Source: Massilia sp. METH4
Lineage (GTDB): Bacteria > Pseudomonadota > Gammaproteobacteria > Burkholderiales > Burkholderiaceae_D
Direction of reading: 5' to 3'
Length of the DNA stretch: 64,000 nucleotides
Assembly: GCF_037094685.1 (NCBI RefSeq)
Contig: NZ_CP146614.1
Coordinates: 4,774,001-4,838,000 of the forward strand
Below the pieces are notes generated by a model. It was given only the letters and a program-made list of their open reading frames with translations. It was not told where the DNA came from and ran no database searches. Below, piece by piece: positions 17,237-24,685 of this stretch; the first letter of the stretch is position 1; every line of letters starts with the position of its first letter. The position numbers and the translations under genes are program-made.

Positions 17237-18186
17237 AATTCCGAGTTCACCCGCGCCAGGTAATACCACTCGTGGTTGGCCTTCGCCCCGCTGTCCGGGA
17301 ACAGGATCACCCCGTCCGTCTCGGCCAGCACGGGGGTGCCGTCGGCCCGGCGGCCGATTTCCTCGCCTTGCCGCACGCGGTCGAAACTGGACCAGGGCCG
17401 GCTGAAGGCATCCGCATCGTCGGCCTTGTCGTGCACCTCGCACATCGACAGAATTTCCATGCGGTCGCGCGCGATCGGTTCCGGACGCGGCGCATCGATG
17501 CAGCCCAGGTGCGCCAGCGTGTTCATGATGGCGCGCCACGCCACGTCGGGCGCCCGCGGGTCGTCGTGCTGGCCGCATTCCAGCGTCAACGCATAGCCGC
17601 CCGTCGTGCGCATGAATTCGGTCGTGCCGACGCCGTAGCGCAGCACCGTGTCCAGTTGCGCATCGTCGCGCAGGCGGCGCTGCACGCCGGCACCATAGGT
17701 ACGCAGCCAGCCATCGACGAACCGGCGCACGCCCAGCACGCGGGCCAGCGCCCGTTCTTCCCGTTCATGGCGGAAAGGTTCCAGCGGGCCGTCGTTGTCG
17801 CGCGGGCCCACCATCACGAATGGTTCGCCGGGCGAGTTGAACGAATGCAGGTCCAGCAGCACGTCATGGGCTGCCAGCAGAGGGCATAGCCAATTGGCGA
17901 CGCGGTCCTCGAAATCCTGGGGATGGGGTTTCGGAAACAGGCTGCGGTTCAGGTTGCGTTCGCCAGCCCGCTCGCCCTTCGCGTAAGCCAGCGGGTTAGC
18001 GACGGGCACGAAGGTGACGCTGCCGTTCACGATGGCGAGTTCGCCGCTGTCGAGCTGGGCCATTACGCGGCCGATGGCCTGCGTGCCGGCCGTTTCATTG
18101 CCGTGCACGGCGCCCATGATCACGACGCGGGGCCCGGGGCCCTGGCCCGTGTACTGGATGGAACGAAAGTGCGGTGCGCGGCTCAT
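17233..18186 (-). CDS. Succinylglutamate desuccinylase/aspartoacylase-family zinc hydrolase
   Basis: A 317-residue M14-type deacylase. The zinc ligands appear as His and Glu in MGAVHGNETAGT and as His in LLDLHSFNSPGEPF; ERNLNRSLFP also matches the family. A C-terminal beta domain ends YYLARVNSEF. It is not next to an arginine-catabolic (ast) cluster, so the substrate is uncertain and N-acyl amino acid hydrolysis is only a family-level guess. The stop codon lies inside the end of a MITE-like element. Its final residues may therefore have been altered by the insertion. Confidence 0.83.
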   Translation of the reverse strand: MSRAPHFRSIQYTGQGPGPRVVIMGAVHGNETAGTQAIGRVMAQLDSGELAIVNGSVTFVPVANPLAYAKGERAGERNLNRSLFPKPHPQDFEDRVANWLCPLLAAHDVLLDLHSFNSPGEPFVMVGPRDNDGPLEPFRHEREERALARVLGVRRFVDGWLRTYGAGVQRRLRDDAQLDTVLRYGVGTTEFMRTTGGYALTLECGQHDDPRAPDVAWRAIMNTLAHLGCIDAPRPEPIARDRMEILSMCEVHDKADDADAFSRPWSSFDRVRQGEEIGRRADGTPVLAETDGVILFPDSGAKANHEWYYLARVNSEF

Positions 18187-18329
18187 GCGGGTCCTCGGTC
18201 GAGAGATGCCGCCATTGTAGCCGGCGAAAGTTCGCGCAGGGCAGGCGTTGCTTCAGGGTCTCAACAGCACAATGATCGAAGGGGACGTTCCCCGCGCCTG
18301 GCCCTGCCCGGCGGCGCGCGGGCGGTACA

Positions 18330-19466
18330 ATGCCGGCCATGTCATCCTCCCCCCGCCTGGACGGCCTGGACACGCTGCGCGCCCTCGCGATCGTGCTGGT
18401 GTTCGCCAACCATTACATGAGCTTCGTCACGCACGAGGACACGTTCGGCTTCGTCAGCAAGGTCGGCTGGACGGGCGTCGACCTGTTCTTCACGCTGTCC
18501 GGCTACCTGATCGGCAATCAGATCCTGGCAGCCCTGCGCGCCGGCGCGTTCTCGCCAGGAAAGTTTGCGGCACGGCGGCTCCTGCGCACGCTGCCCAACT
18601 ATTATGTGGTGCTGGCCCTGTATGCGTTCTGGCCGCCGTTCATCGATGGCACGCGCCATGCCCCCTGGTGGCAATACCTCACGTTCACGCTGAACTTCGA
18701 CCTGGTGCCCGGCACGCGGTTTTCCCATTCCTGGTCGCTGTGCGTGGAAGAGCAGTTCTATTTCGCGCTGCCGCTGGCGGCGCTGGCCATCGTACGCTGC
18801 CGGCGCCCCGTGGCGCTGGGCTGGCTGTTGCTGGCGGGCGGCGTGGTTGCCGGCATGTGGTTCCGCGAACTGGGCTGGCAGGAGGCCCGACCGCCAGCCT
18901 GGGGTAATGGCGCGTTCTATACGGAGGTGTACTACGCCACCCTGTGCCGCTTCGACGAATTGCTGGCCGGTGTTGCGCTGGCGATGGTGCGGCAATGCCA
19001 CGCGCCGCTGTGGGGGCGCATTACCGCTTTCGGCAATTGGACGCTGGCCGCCGGCATCCTCGTCACGGCCGTGGCATGGAAGCTGTTCCTGGACGACCAC
19101 TTCGGCCACGCCGTCACCGTGTTCGGCTATCCCTTGCTGGCGCTGGGCTTCGCGCTGCTGGTCCTGGCGGCGCTGAGCCCTGGCTCGCTGCTCGCCCGGG
19201 TGCGCATTCCAGGTGCCGGCAGCGTGGCCATATGGTCGTACGCGATCTACCTGACGCACAAGCAACTTTGCGTGGTGTTGGCAAAGGCGCTGCGGCCGGC
19301 CGGTATCGACCCGGCCGGGCCGGTCGGTATCGCGATTCTTGCGGCAGCCAGCGCGCTGGCCGGCTGGCTGCTGTTCAAGCTGGTCGAAACGCCATTCATG
19401 CTGCTGCGGGAGCGCTATGTGCCGGCCGCCGCGCGCCAGCCGGCGCCTGCGGCCGCGTCGGCTTGA
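18330..19466 (+). CDS. Acyltransferase-3 family membrane protein (OafA/YrhL-like)
   Basis: A 378-residue integral membrane O-acyltransferase. It starts with the family signature LDGLDTLRALAIVLVFANHY and GWTGVDLFFTLSGYLIG; the RRLLRTLPNYY segment and SHSWSLCVEEQFYFALPL also match. Ten or so hydrophobic segments follow. The family acetylates or succinylates surface polysaccharides and lipids at the inner membrane. No SGNH domain is fused. An in-frame ATG three codons later (18339) is an alternative start, and no strong ribosome site distinguishes the two. No polysaccharide genes flank it. Confidence 0.87.
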   Translation: MPAMSSSPRLDGLDTLRALAIVLVFANHYMSFVTHEDTFGFVSKVGWTGVDLFFTLSGYLIGNQILAALRAGAFSPGKFAARRLLRTLPNYYVVLALYAFWPPFIDGTRHAPWWQYLTFTLNFDLVPGTRFSHSWSLCVEEQFYFALPLAALAIVRCRRPVALGWLLLAGGVVAGMWFRELGWQEARPPAWGNGAFYTEVYYATLCRFDELLAGVALAMVRQCHAPLWGRITAFGNWTLAAGILVTAVAWKLFLDDHFGHAVTVFGYPLLALGFALLVLAALSPGSLLARVRIPGAGSVAIWSYAIYLTHKQLCVVLAKALRPAGIDPAGPVGIAILAAASALAGWLLFKLVETPFMLLRERYVPAAARQPAPAAASA

Positions 19467-19521
19467 AGGAAGCAGGGAAGCCGGGCGTGGCTATCCCCGC
19501 CGGCGCATCAGCGCGGTGGCG

Positions 19522-20172
19522 TCACGCCTTGCGCTGCTTGCGGCGCGCGGCGTAGCCCAGCAGGCCCAGGCCGGCCAGCAGCATGCCGAAGGTTTCCGGT
19601 TCGGGTACCGCCGCGGAAATGTGCAAGTCGTTTGCCGTGGTCCAGACGTCCACGTCGCCCGACTGCACCGTCAGCGAGGTGAGCCTGCTGTCCGTGACGA
19701 AGCCAACGAACGAGTTCACTTCCGGCGCCTCGACCGTGTAGGTCAGCGTGGCACCCGTGCTGTCCGTTGCCGTGAGGGTGATCGATTCGAGCGGCGTGGA
19801 AAAGCCCGACAGGTCGGACCCGAAGAAGAACCCGCCGGCGCCCGCGACCTGGCCGTTCAGCGCGAACACGAGGCCGTCCCCACTCCAGGCGGGAGTCACC
19901 CAGAAGTCGACATCGTCGTCGCTCGCGCCCCACAGCCCCGCCGATTCGGCGTCGGGGGCGGTGCTCAGTTCGTACGAATAATCCCCGGCGGTGCGCGTGA
20001 GGGGGCCTTCATACTCATCGATCTCCAGGTCGTCGAAGGTATCCACGCCGGTAGTGCCGACCGCGGACAGGTAGGAAGACTGGCTGGTATAGACGGTGAT
20101 CTCGGCCTGCGCGGCAGTGGCGGACAGCAGCAGGACAGCGGTGGCGAGGGCGGTTTTCGCAGAGAGGGACAT
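19522..20172 (-). CDS. PEP-CTERM sorted exported protein
   Basis: A 216-residue secreted protein with a signal peptide (MSLSAKTALATAVLLLSATAAQA) and a clear C-terminal PEP-CTERM tripartite signal: VPEPETFGMLLAGLGLLGYAARRKQRKA region, with the PEP motif, a hydrophobic helix and a basic tail. Such proteins are cut and anchored by an exosortase, usually in organisms with extensive exopolysaccharide. The middle (residues ~24-185) is a beta-sandwich-like, Asp/Thr/Ser-rich domain of unknown role. The start at 20172 gives a normal signal peptide; a frame extension to 20247 is less likely. No exosortase gene is in the window. Confidence 0.85.
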   Translation of the reverse strand: MSLSAKTALATAVLLLSATAAQAEITVYTSQSSYLSAVGTTGVDTFDDLEIDEYEGPLTRTAGDYSYELSTAPDAESAGLWGASDDDVDFWVTPAWSGDGLVFALNGQVAGAGGFFFGSDLSGFSTPLESITLTATDSTGATLTYTVEAPEVNSFVGFVTDSRLTSLTVQSGDVDVWTTANDLHISAAVPEPETFGMLLAGLGLLGYAARRKQRKA

Positions 20173-20447
20173 ACGCACGATATAAGCTCCAGAAACGGTT
20201 GTTAGGAAGACTTCAGGTGTATGTAGTTCAGCGTGGAACTCCTGCAAATGTAATACCGCCGAGATCGCCTAGCAATAAAACATTAAAAATAAATTAATTG
20301 TCGATCCTGAATCGTGCGGCTTGCCATTTGCATTAACCTTCACGAAGGTATGCCCGGTCGAAAGGCCAACACGCCATACGGCTGTGTTGATTCAACTGTA
20401 GTCCACGCCCCGCCAACTTTCAAACGGAATGTCGCGCAGGGTCGCAG

Positions 20448-20912
20448 TCAGCGCATGTCGATCACGTCGAATGGCGCGTCGCGCCCGGCCATGAAGTCGA
20501 GCACGGCGCGGATGCGGGCGGGCGCTTCGTCATGCTCGGTGGCGGCGATGACGGCTTTCAGCCCCGGCATCGCTTCCACGATACGCGGGCTGCGGTAGGC
20601 GCCGATCAGCAGCGCGGCCAGTTGCGCCGCCTCGCGCTGGTGGTCGAGGCGCAGGCGCTGTTCGAGCACGCCGAACAGCGCGCGCTGCATGCGCGGCGTG
20701 GGATTGGTGATGTGGGCGAAGACGAGGGGCGTATTGGCGATCGCCTCGCAGATGCGGCGCTCCATCTCGTCGGGCTTGACGTCGGAGGCGATGTCGAAAT
20801 AGGCCGCGTTCCAGCGCGTGCGCGCATGGACGTGGCCGGGCGGGAAGGAATCGGCCGTGTCGAGCCCCAGGGCCCGGCTCAGCCGTTTGAACAGATCAAT
20901 CAGGGTGGTCAT
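20448..20912 (-). CDS. Hypothetical protein, 154 residues
   Basis: I do not recognise this gene. The product is a soluble, mostly helical 154-residue protein starting MTTLIDLFKRLSRALGL, with no signal peptide or membrane segment. Its sequence has HITNPTPRMQRALFGVLEQRL in the middle and ends RDAPFDVIDMR. It lies 32 bp downstream of the pirin gene on the same strand, so it may be cotranscribed with it and with the azoreductase. The 275 bp between this gene and the PEP-CTERM gene has no recognisable feature. Confidence 0.6.
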   Translation of the reverse strand: MTTLIDLFKRLSRALGLDTADSFPPGHVHARTRWNAAYFDIASDVKPDEMERRICEAIANTPLVFAHITNPTPRMQRALFGVLEQRLRLDHQREAAQLAALLIGAYRSPRIVEAMPGLKAVIAATEHDEAPARIRAVLDFMAGRDAPFDVIDMR

Positions 20913-20944
20913 GCGCTTATTCTAGCGCGGCCACGGCCCTTTCA

Positions 20945-21829
20945 TCAGGCCCGGCCGTGGGCCTCCTCGCCCAGGCGGCCGGCGCGGAAGTCTTCCACCG
21001 CCTGGTGGATTTCCTGCTGCGTGTTCATCACGAACGGGCCGTACTGGGCGATCGGCTCGTTCAGGGGGCGGCCGGCGATCAGGGTGAAGCGCGCCGCCTC
21101 CTGCGCCGTGACGGTAACGCCGTCGGCCGCCGCGTCATTGGCCAGGATCGCCATGCTGCGTTCCGCCACCGCCTTGCCGCCCACCGTCACGCTGCCGCGA
21201 TACGGGTACAGGAAGGCATTGTGGCCGGTCGCCAGCGCCTGGCTGAGCGTGACGCCGGCGGGCAGCTCCACGTCGAGGTACAGCGGTTCGGTCACGTCGC
21301 GCTGCACCGCGCCCGCCACGCCGTGGCTGGCGCCGGCGATCACCCGCACGGTGGCGCCTTCGGCCGTGGTGAACGAGGGAATCTCGGCCGCCTTGAAATC
21401 CTTGTACCAGGGCTTCATCAGCTTGTCCTTCGCCGGCAGGTTCAGCCATAGCTGGAAGCCCTCCATCAAGCCTTCTTCCTGTTCCGGCATCTCGGAGTGG
21501 ATCACGCCGCGGCCGGCCGTCATCCATTGCACGCCGCCATTCTCCAGCAAGCCTTCGTTGCCGGCGCTGTCCCGGTGGCGCATGCGGCCGGTGAGCATGT
21601 ACGTCACCGTCTCGAAGCCGCGATGGGGGTGGTCCGGGAAGCCGGCGAGGTAATCGCTGGCTTCTTCGGAACCGAAATTGTCCAGCATCAGGAAGGGATC
21701 GAGGCGGCGCTGCAGCGGCTGCGTGAGCACGCGGTTGATCTTCACGCCGGCGCCATCCATCACGGCCTGGCCCTGGATCACGCGCTCCACGGTGCGCGGG
21801 CGGGTGACGGTCTCTACGGTATTGCTCAT
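20945..21829 (-). CDS. Pirin family bicupin protein
   Basis: A 294-residue bicupin. The metal-binding set is present: HPH in GFPDHPHRGFETVTYML and His/Glu in GRGVIHSEMP, preceded by the family signature GGVQWMTAGR. The C-terminal cupin is degenerate, as usual. Some pirins are quercetin 2,3-dioxygenases; others act in redox regulation. It lies 31 bp downstream of azoR and the divergently transcribed LysR regulator lies beyond, so the group probably answers quinone, flavonoid or electrophile stress. A second pirin (58350-59243) is elsewhere in the window. Confidence 0.92.
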   Translation of the reverse strand: MSNTVETVTRPRTVERVIQGQAVMDGAGVKINRVLTQPLQRRLDPFLMLDNFGSEEASDYLAGFPDHPHRGFETVTYMLTGRMRHRDSAGNEGLLENGGVQWMTAGRGVIHSEMPEQEEGLMEGFQLWLNLPAKDKLMKPWYKDFKAAEIPSFTTAEGATVRVIAGASHGVAGAVQRDVTEPLYLDVELPAGVTLSQALATGHNAFLYPYRGSVTVGGKAVAERSMAILANDAAADGVTVTAQEAARFTLIAGRPLNEPIAQYGPFVMNTQQEIHQAVEDFRAGRLGEEAHGRA

Positions 21830-21860
21830 GGCATTCTCCTGGTGCTGGTAGGGTGGTCGA

Positions 21861-22457
21861 TCAGGCGATCACGGCGTTGATCTGCTCTTCCGCCGCGGCG
21901 CGGGCGCGGGCGACCGCGTCGGCGCCCAGGCCATGGCCCTCGGAAAACACGAACTGTACATCGGTCAGGCCCACGAAGGACAGGAACGCCTTCAGGTGCG
22001 GCAGCTGGGTGTCGGTGGGCGCGTCCTTGTGCAGGCCGCCGCGGGTCACCGCCACGTACACCTTCTTGCCCGTCAACAGGCCGACGGGGCCGGTGGGGCC
22101 GTACTTGAACGTGACGCCGGCGCGGGCGATCGCGTCGAACCAGCTTTTCAGCTGCACCGTGATGCCGAAGTTGTACATCGGCGCGCCGATCACGATCACG
22201 TCCGCCGCCTGGGCCTGGGCGATCAATGCATCGTCGAGCGCCACGCGGGCCGCTTGCTCGGGCGTACGCTGGTCGGCCGGCGTGAACAGCGCTTGCAGCG
22301 CGGCTTCGTCCAGCACGGGGTGGGGCTCGGCGGCCAGGTCGCGGCGCACCACGGTAGCCTTGCCGTCCGCGTTCAGCTTCGCGACGATCGCGTCGGCCAG
22401 GCGGGTGGATTCGGAACCGGTGCTGCGGGCGCTGGAATTGATCTGCAGGATGTTCAT
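21861..22457 (-). CDS. azoR: FMN-dependent NADH:quinone oxidoreductase / azoreductase AzoR
   Basis: A 198-residue flavodoxin-fold enzyme. The FMN phosphate loop is at the N-terminus (INSSARSTGSESTRLAD), with the MYNFGITVQLKSWFD signature around residue 97 and a later VTRGG segment. The start was chosen at 22457 because AAGGAG lies 7 bp upstream. It reduces azo dyes and quinones with two electrons and so limits redox cycling. It is the first gene of a minus-strand operon with a pirin and is divergent from a LysR gene. Confidence 0.93.
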   Translation of the reverse strand: MNILQINSSARSTGSESTRLADAIVAKLNADGKATVVRRDLAAEPHPVLDEAALQALFTPADQRTPEQAARVALDDALIAQAQAADVIVIGAPMYNFGITVQLKSWFDAIARAGVTFKYGPTGPVGLLTGKKVYVAVTRGGLHKDAPTDTQLPHLKAFLSFVGLTDVQFVFSEGHGLGADAVARARAAAEEQINAVIA

Positions 22458-22542
22458 GGTGTGCTCCTTGTCGAATTGTCGGTTTGCGTGTTGCGATGGG
22501 TGAACTTTACGCGTTCCATTCATGGCGATAAAGACGGTAAAA

Positions 22543-22559
22543 TGGATAACATTCATCCA
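22543..22559. promoter_or_regulatory. Candidate LysR-type operator between azoR and lysR
   Basis: TGGAT-N7-ATCCA in the 116-bp divergent intergenic region, 14 bp before the LysR start. The size and symmetry suit a LysR-type regulator controlling both directions. Confidence 0.4.
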
Positions 22560-22573
22560 CCAGTGGAACAATC

Positions 22574-23473
22574 ATGGAACTCGATCCGGCCGACTTGCTG
22601 CTGTTCGCGCGCATTGTCGAAACGGGCAGCTTCAGCCAGGCGGCCGAGCGGACGCAGCTGCCGAAGTCGACGGTCTCGCGCCGCCTGTCGCTGCTGGAGG
22701 CGCGGCTGGGCGAACGGCTGCTGCAGAGGACCACGCGCCGCCTCGTGTTGACGGAATTCGGCGCCAGCCTGCTCGAGCATGCACGCAAGGTCGCGGAGGA
22801 AACGGAAGCGGCGGGCGCGCTGGCGCAGCACCGGCAGGGAGCGCCCAGGGGCTTGCTGAAGGTGTCGATGCCGGCCGATTTCGCCAATGAGGTGATGGGC
22901 AGCCTGCTGCCGGGTTTCATGGCGCGCTATCCGGCGATCTCGCTGCAATTCGACCTGTCGCCGCGGCGGGTGGACCTGCTGGCCGAAGGCTTCGACCTGG
23001 CGGTGCGGATGGGCGCGCTGCCGGACGACGCCACGCTGGCGGCCAGGCCGGTGGTGCTCAGCACGTGGGCGCTGTACGCGTCGCCCTCGTACACGGTGCT
23101 GCGCGGCCTGCCGTCGCATCCGGACGAGCTGTTCAGGCACGACCTGCTGGGCCTGTCCCGCACGGCGGCCGGCCTGGCGCCATGGAAGCTGTTGCGCGGA
23201 AAGATGCAGTGGGAGCGCGAGGTACCCGTGCGGATGACGGGCAACTCACCGGAATTGCTGGCGCGGCTGGCTGCCGCCGGCGCCGGCATCGCCAGCTGCA
23301 CCGACCGCTACGCCGCGCCGCTCGTCGCCGCCGGCACCCTGGTCAAGGTGCTTCCTGACTGGAGCTTCCCATCCGTCACCGGCTGGGCCGTCTTCCCCGG
23401 CCGCCGGCTGATGCCCGCGAAAACCCGCGTGTTTCTCGACATGCTCGAAGCGCACTACAGCGAGAACCGGTGA
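22574..23473 (+). CDS. LysR-family transcriptional regulator
   Basis: A 299-residue LysR regulator. The N-terminal winged helix (residues ~1-65) reads LLLFARIVETGSFSQAAERTQLPKSTVSRRLSLLEARLGERLLQRTTRR. The C-terminal periplasmic-binding-like effector domain follows (SLQFDLSPRRVDLLAEGFDLAVRMG), of the CrgA/AaeR subgroup. It is divergent from the azoR-pirin operon and probably regulates it in response to quinones or related electrophiles. Just downstream is a tandem repeat region. Confidence 0.9.
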   Translation: MELDPADLLLFARIVETGSFSQAAERTQLPKSTVSRRLSLLEARLGERLLQRTTRRLVLTEFGASLLEHARKVAEETEAAGALAQHRQGAPRGLLKVSMPADFANEVMGSLLPGFMARYPAISLQFDLSPRRVDLLAEGFDLAVRMGALPDDATLAARPVVLSTWALYASPSYTVLRGLPSHPDELFRHDLLGLSRTAAGLAPWKLLRGKMQWEREVPVRMTGNSPELLARLAAAGAGIASCTDRYAAPLVAAGTLVKVLPDWSFPSVTGWAVFPGRRLMPAKTRVFLDMLEAHYSENR

Positions 23474-23480
23474 CAAGAAA

Positions 23481-23630
23481 AAACCGGTGACAGGCACCGT
23501 GTCGAGAGAAGTTGCAAAAAGTCCGGTGCCTGTCACCCGGTTTTGAGAAATGTTGCAAAAAGCCCGGTGCCTGTCACCGGGTCTCGGGAAATGTTGCAAA
23601 AAGACTGGTGCCTGTCACCGGTTTTTGGTT
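23481..23630. repeat. 41-bp direct repeats with GGTGCCTGTCACC palindrome
   Basis: Three direct copies of a 41-bp unit start at 23511, 23552 and 23593, each GTTGCAAAAAG followed by a CGGTGCCTGTCACCGG-type palindromic core. A reverse-oriented copy (ACCGGTGACAGGCACCG) lies just before at about 23483. The array lies between the LysR and Psd genes, which converge. There are no unique spacers, so it is not a CRISPR. It is a REP-like cluster. Confidence 0.75.
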
Positions 23631-23640
23631 CGGGGGTGGT

Positions 23641-24489
23641 TCAGCCGTGGAGCGCGGCCATCGGCTCGCCGAGCCGGACGGCGCCGGCGGGTTGCCAGGC
23701 GGGGTTGAAGGCGAGGGTGTCTTTCGGGAACAGCATGACGACGGTGGAGCCGAGCAGGAAGCGGCCCAGTTCTTCGCCCTTTTTCAGCATGATGTGCTGG
23801 TCCAGGTAAGTCCATTCGCAGATCTTGGGCTGCCGCGGTGGGTTGACCACGCCGTGCCAGACGGTCGCCATGCTCCCGACGATCGTGGCGCCCACCAGCG
23901 TCATCACGAACGGGCCATGGGCCGTGTCGAATACGCACACGACGCGTTCATTGCGCGCGAACAGGCCGGGGATGCCGCGCGCCGTCGTCGGGTTCACGGA
24001 GAACAGGCTGCCGGGAATGTAGATCATGCGCGTCAGCTTGCCGTCGCAGGGCATGTGGATGCGATGATAGTCGCGCGGCGACAGGTACAGGTTGGCGAAG
24101 CTGCCGTGCTGGAACAGGTCGGCCAGCGCGCGGTCGCCGCCCACCAGCGCAGTCGTCGTGAAGCTGTGGCCCTTGGCCTGGAAGATCTGGTCGTCCTCGA
24201 TCGCGCCGAACTGGCTGATGCGGCCGTCCACCGGGCACACATAGGGCGTATCGGCAATCTGGCGCACGCCGGGTTTCAGGGCACGGGTAAAGAATTCGTT
24301 GAAGCTGTGGTAGCTCGCGATATCGGGGTTCTCGGCTTCGTCCATGTTGACGTTGTACTTGCCGACGAACCAGCGTATCAACCGCGTCGTCATCGCGCCG
24401 CCTTTCGCACCCGCCACGCGGCCGGCGAAATTGGTCAGCGCCCCCTTCGGGAGCAGGTATTGAGGCAGGACGGCGAGGCGGTCGGACAC
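23641..24489 (-). CDS. psd: Phosphatidylserine decarboxylase proenzyme
   Basis: Makes phosphatidylethanolamine from phosphatidylserine at the inner membrane. The 282-residue proenzyme has the PVDGRISQFGAIEDDQIFQAKG block, the SPRDYHRIHMPCDG block and the self-cleavage motif LGST, where Ser248 becomes the pyruvoyl cofactor. The length and motif order match the membrane-bound proteobacterial type. A convergent LysR gene and the repeat array lie at its 3' end. No phosphatidylserine synthase gene is adjacent. Confidence 0.95.
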   Translation of the reverse strand: MSDRLAVLPQYLLPKGALTNFAGRVAGAKGGAMTTRLIRWFVGKYNVNMDEAENPDIASYHSFNEFFTRALKPGVRQIADTPYVCPVDGRISQFGAIEDDQIFQAKGHSFTTTALVGGDRALADLFQHGSFANLYLSPRDYHRIHMPCDGKLTRMIYIPGSLFSVNPTTARGIPGLFARNERVVCVFDTAHGPFVMTLVGATIVGSMATVWHGVVNPPRQPKICEWTYLDQHIMLKKGEELGRFLLGSTVVMLFPKDTLAFNPAWQPAGAVRLGEPMAALHG

Positions 24490-24685
24490 GATAGCGAAAT
24501 TCCAGAGATGTTCAAGCGCGCATTATAGCCGCGCACGGCAAGGCGATGGCGCGGCAAACCTGGCAATCTTTCTTGCGAGTTAACACATGCGTAACACGTG
24601 CGCGAGAAACTCCGGCAAAATAGCGCTACCACGAACCCTTATCCCGCCATTATTCCCTATTTTCTCGTCCATTGACCGTTTCCCC

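Noticed and set aside
23246..23599. Minus-strand frame through the REP array
   Set aside because: The N-terminal part is translated repeat; it overlaps the LysR gene and shows no domain.
23511..23630. Possible CRISPR array
   Set aside because: Direct repeats are spaced 41 bp without unique spacers and contain a palindrome; no cas genes nearby.
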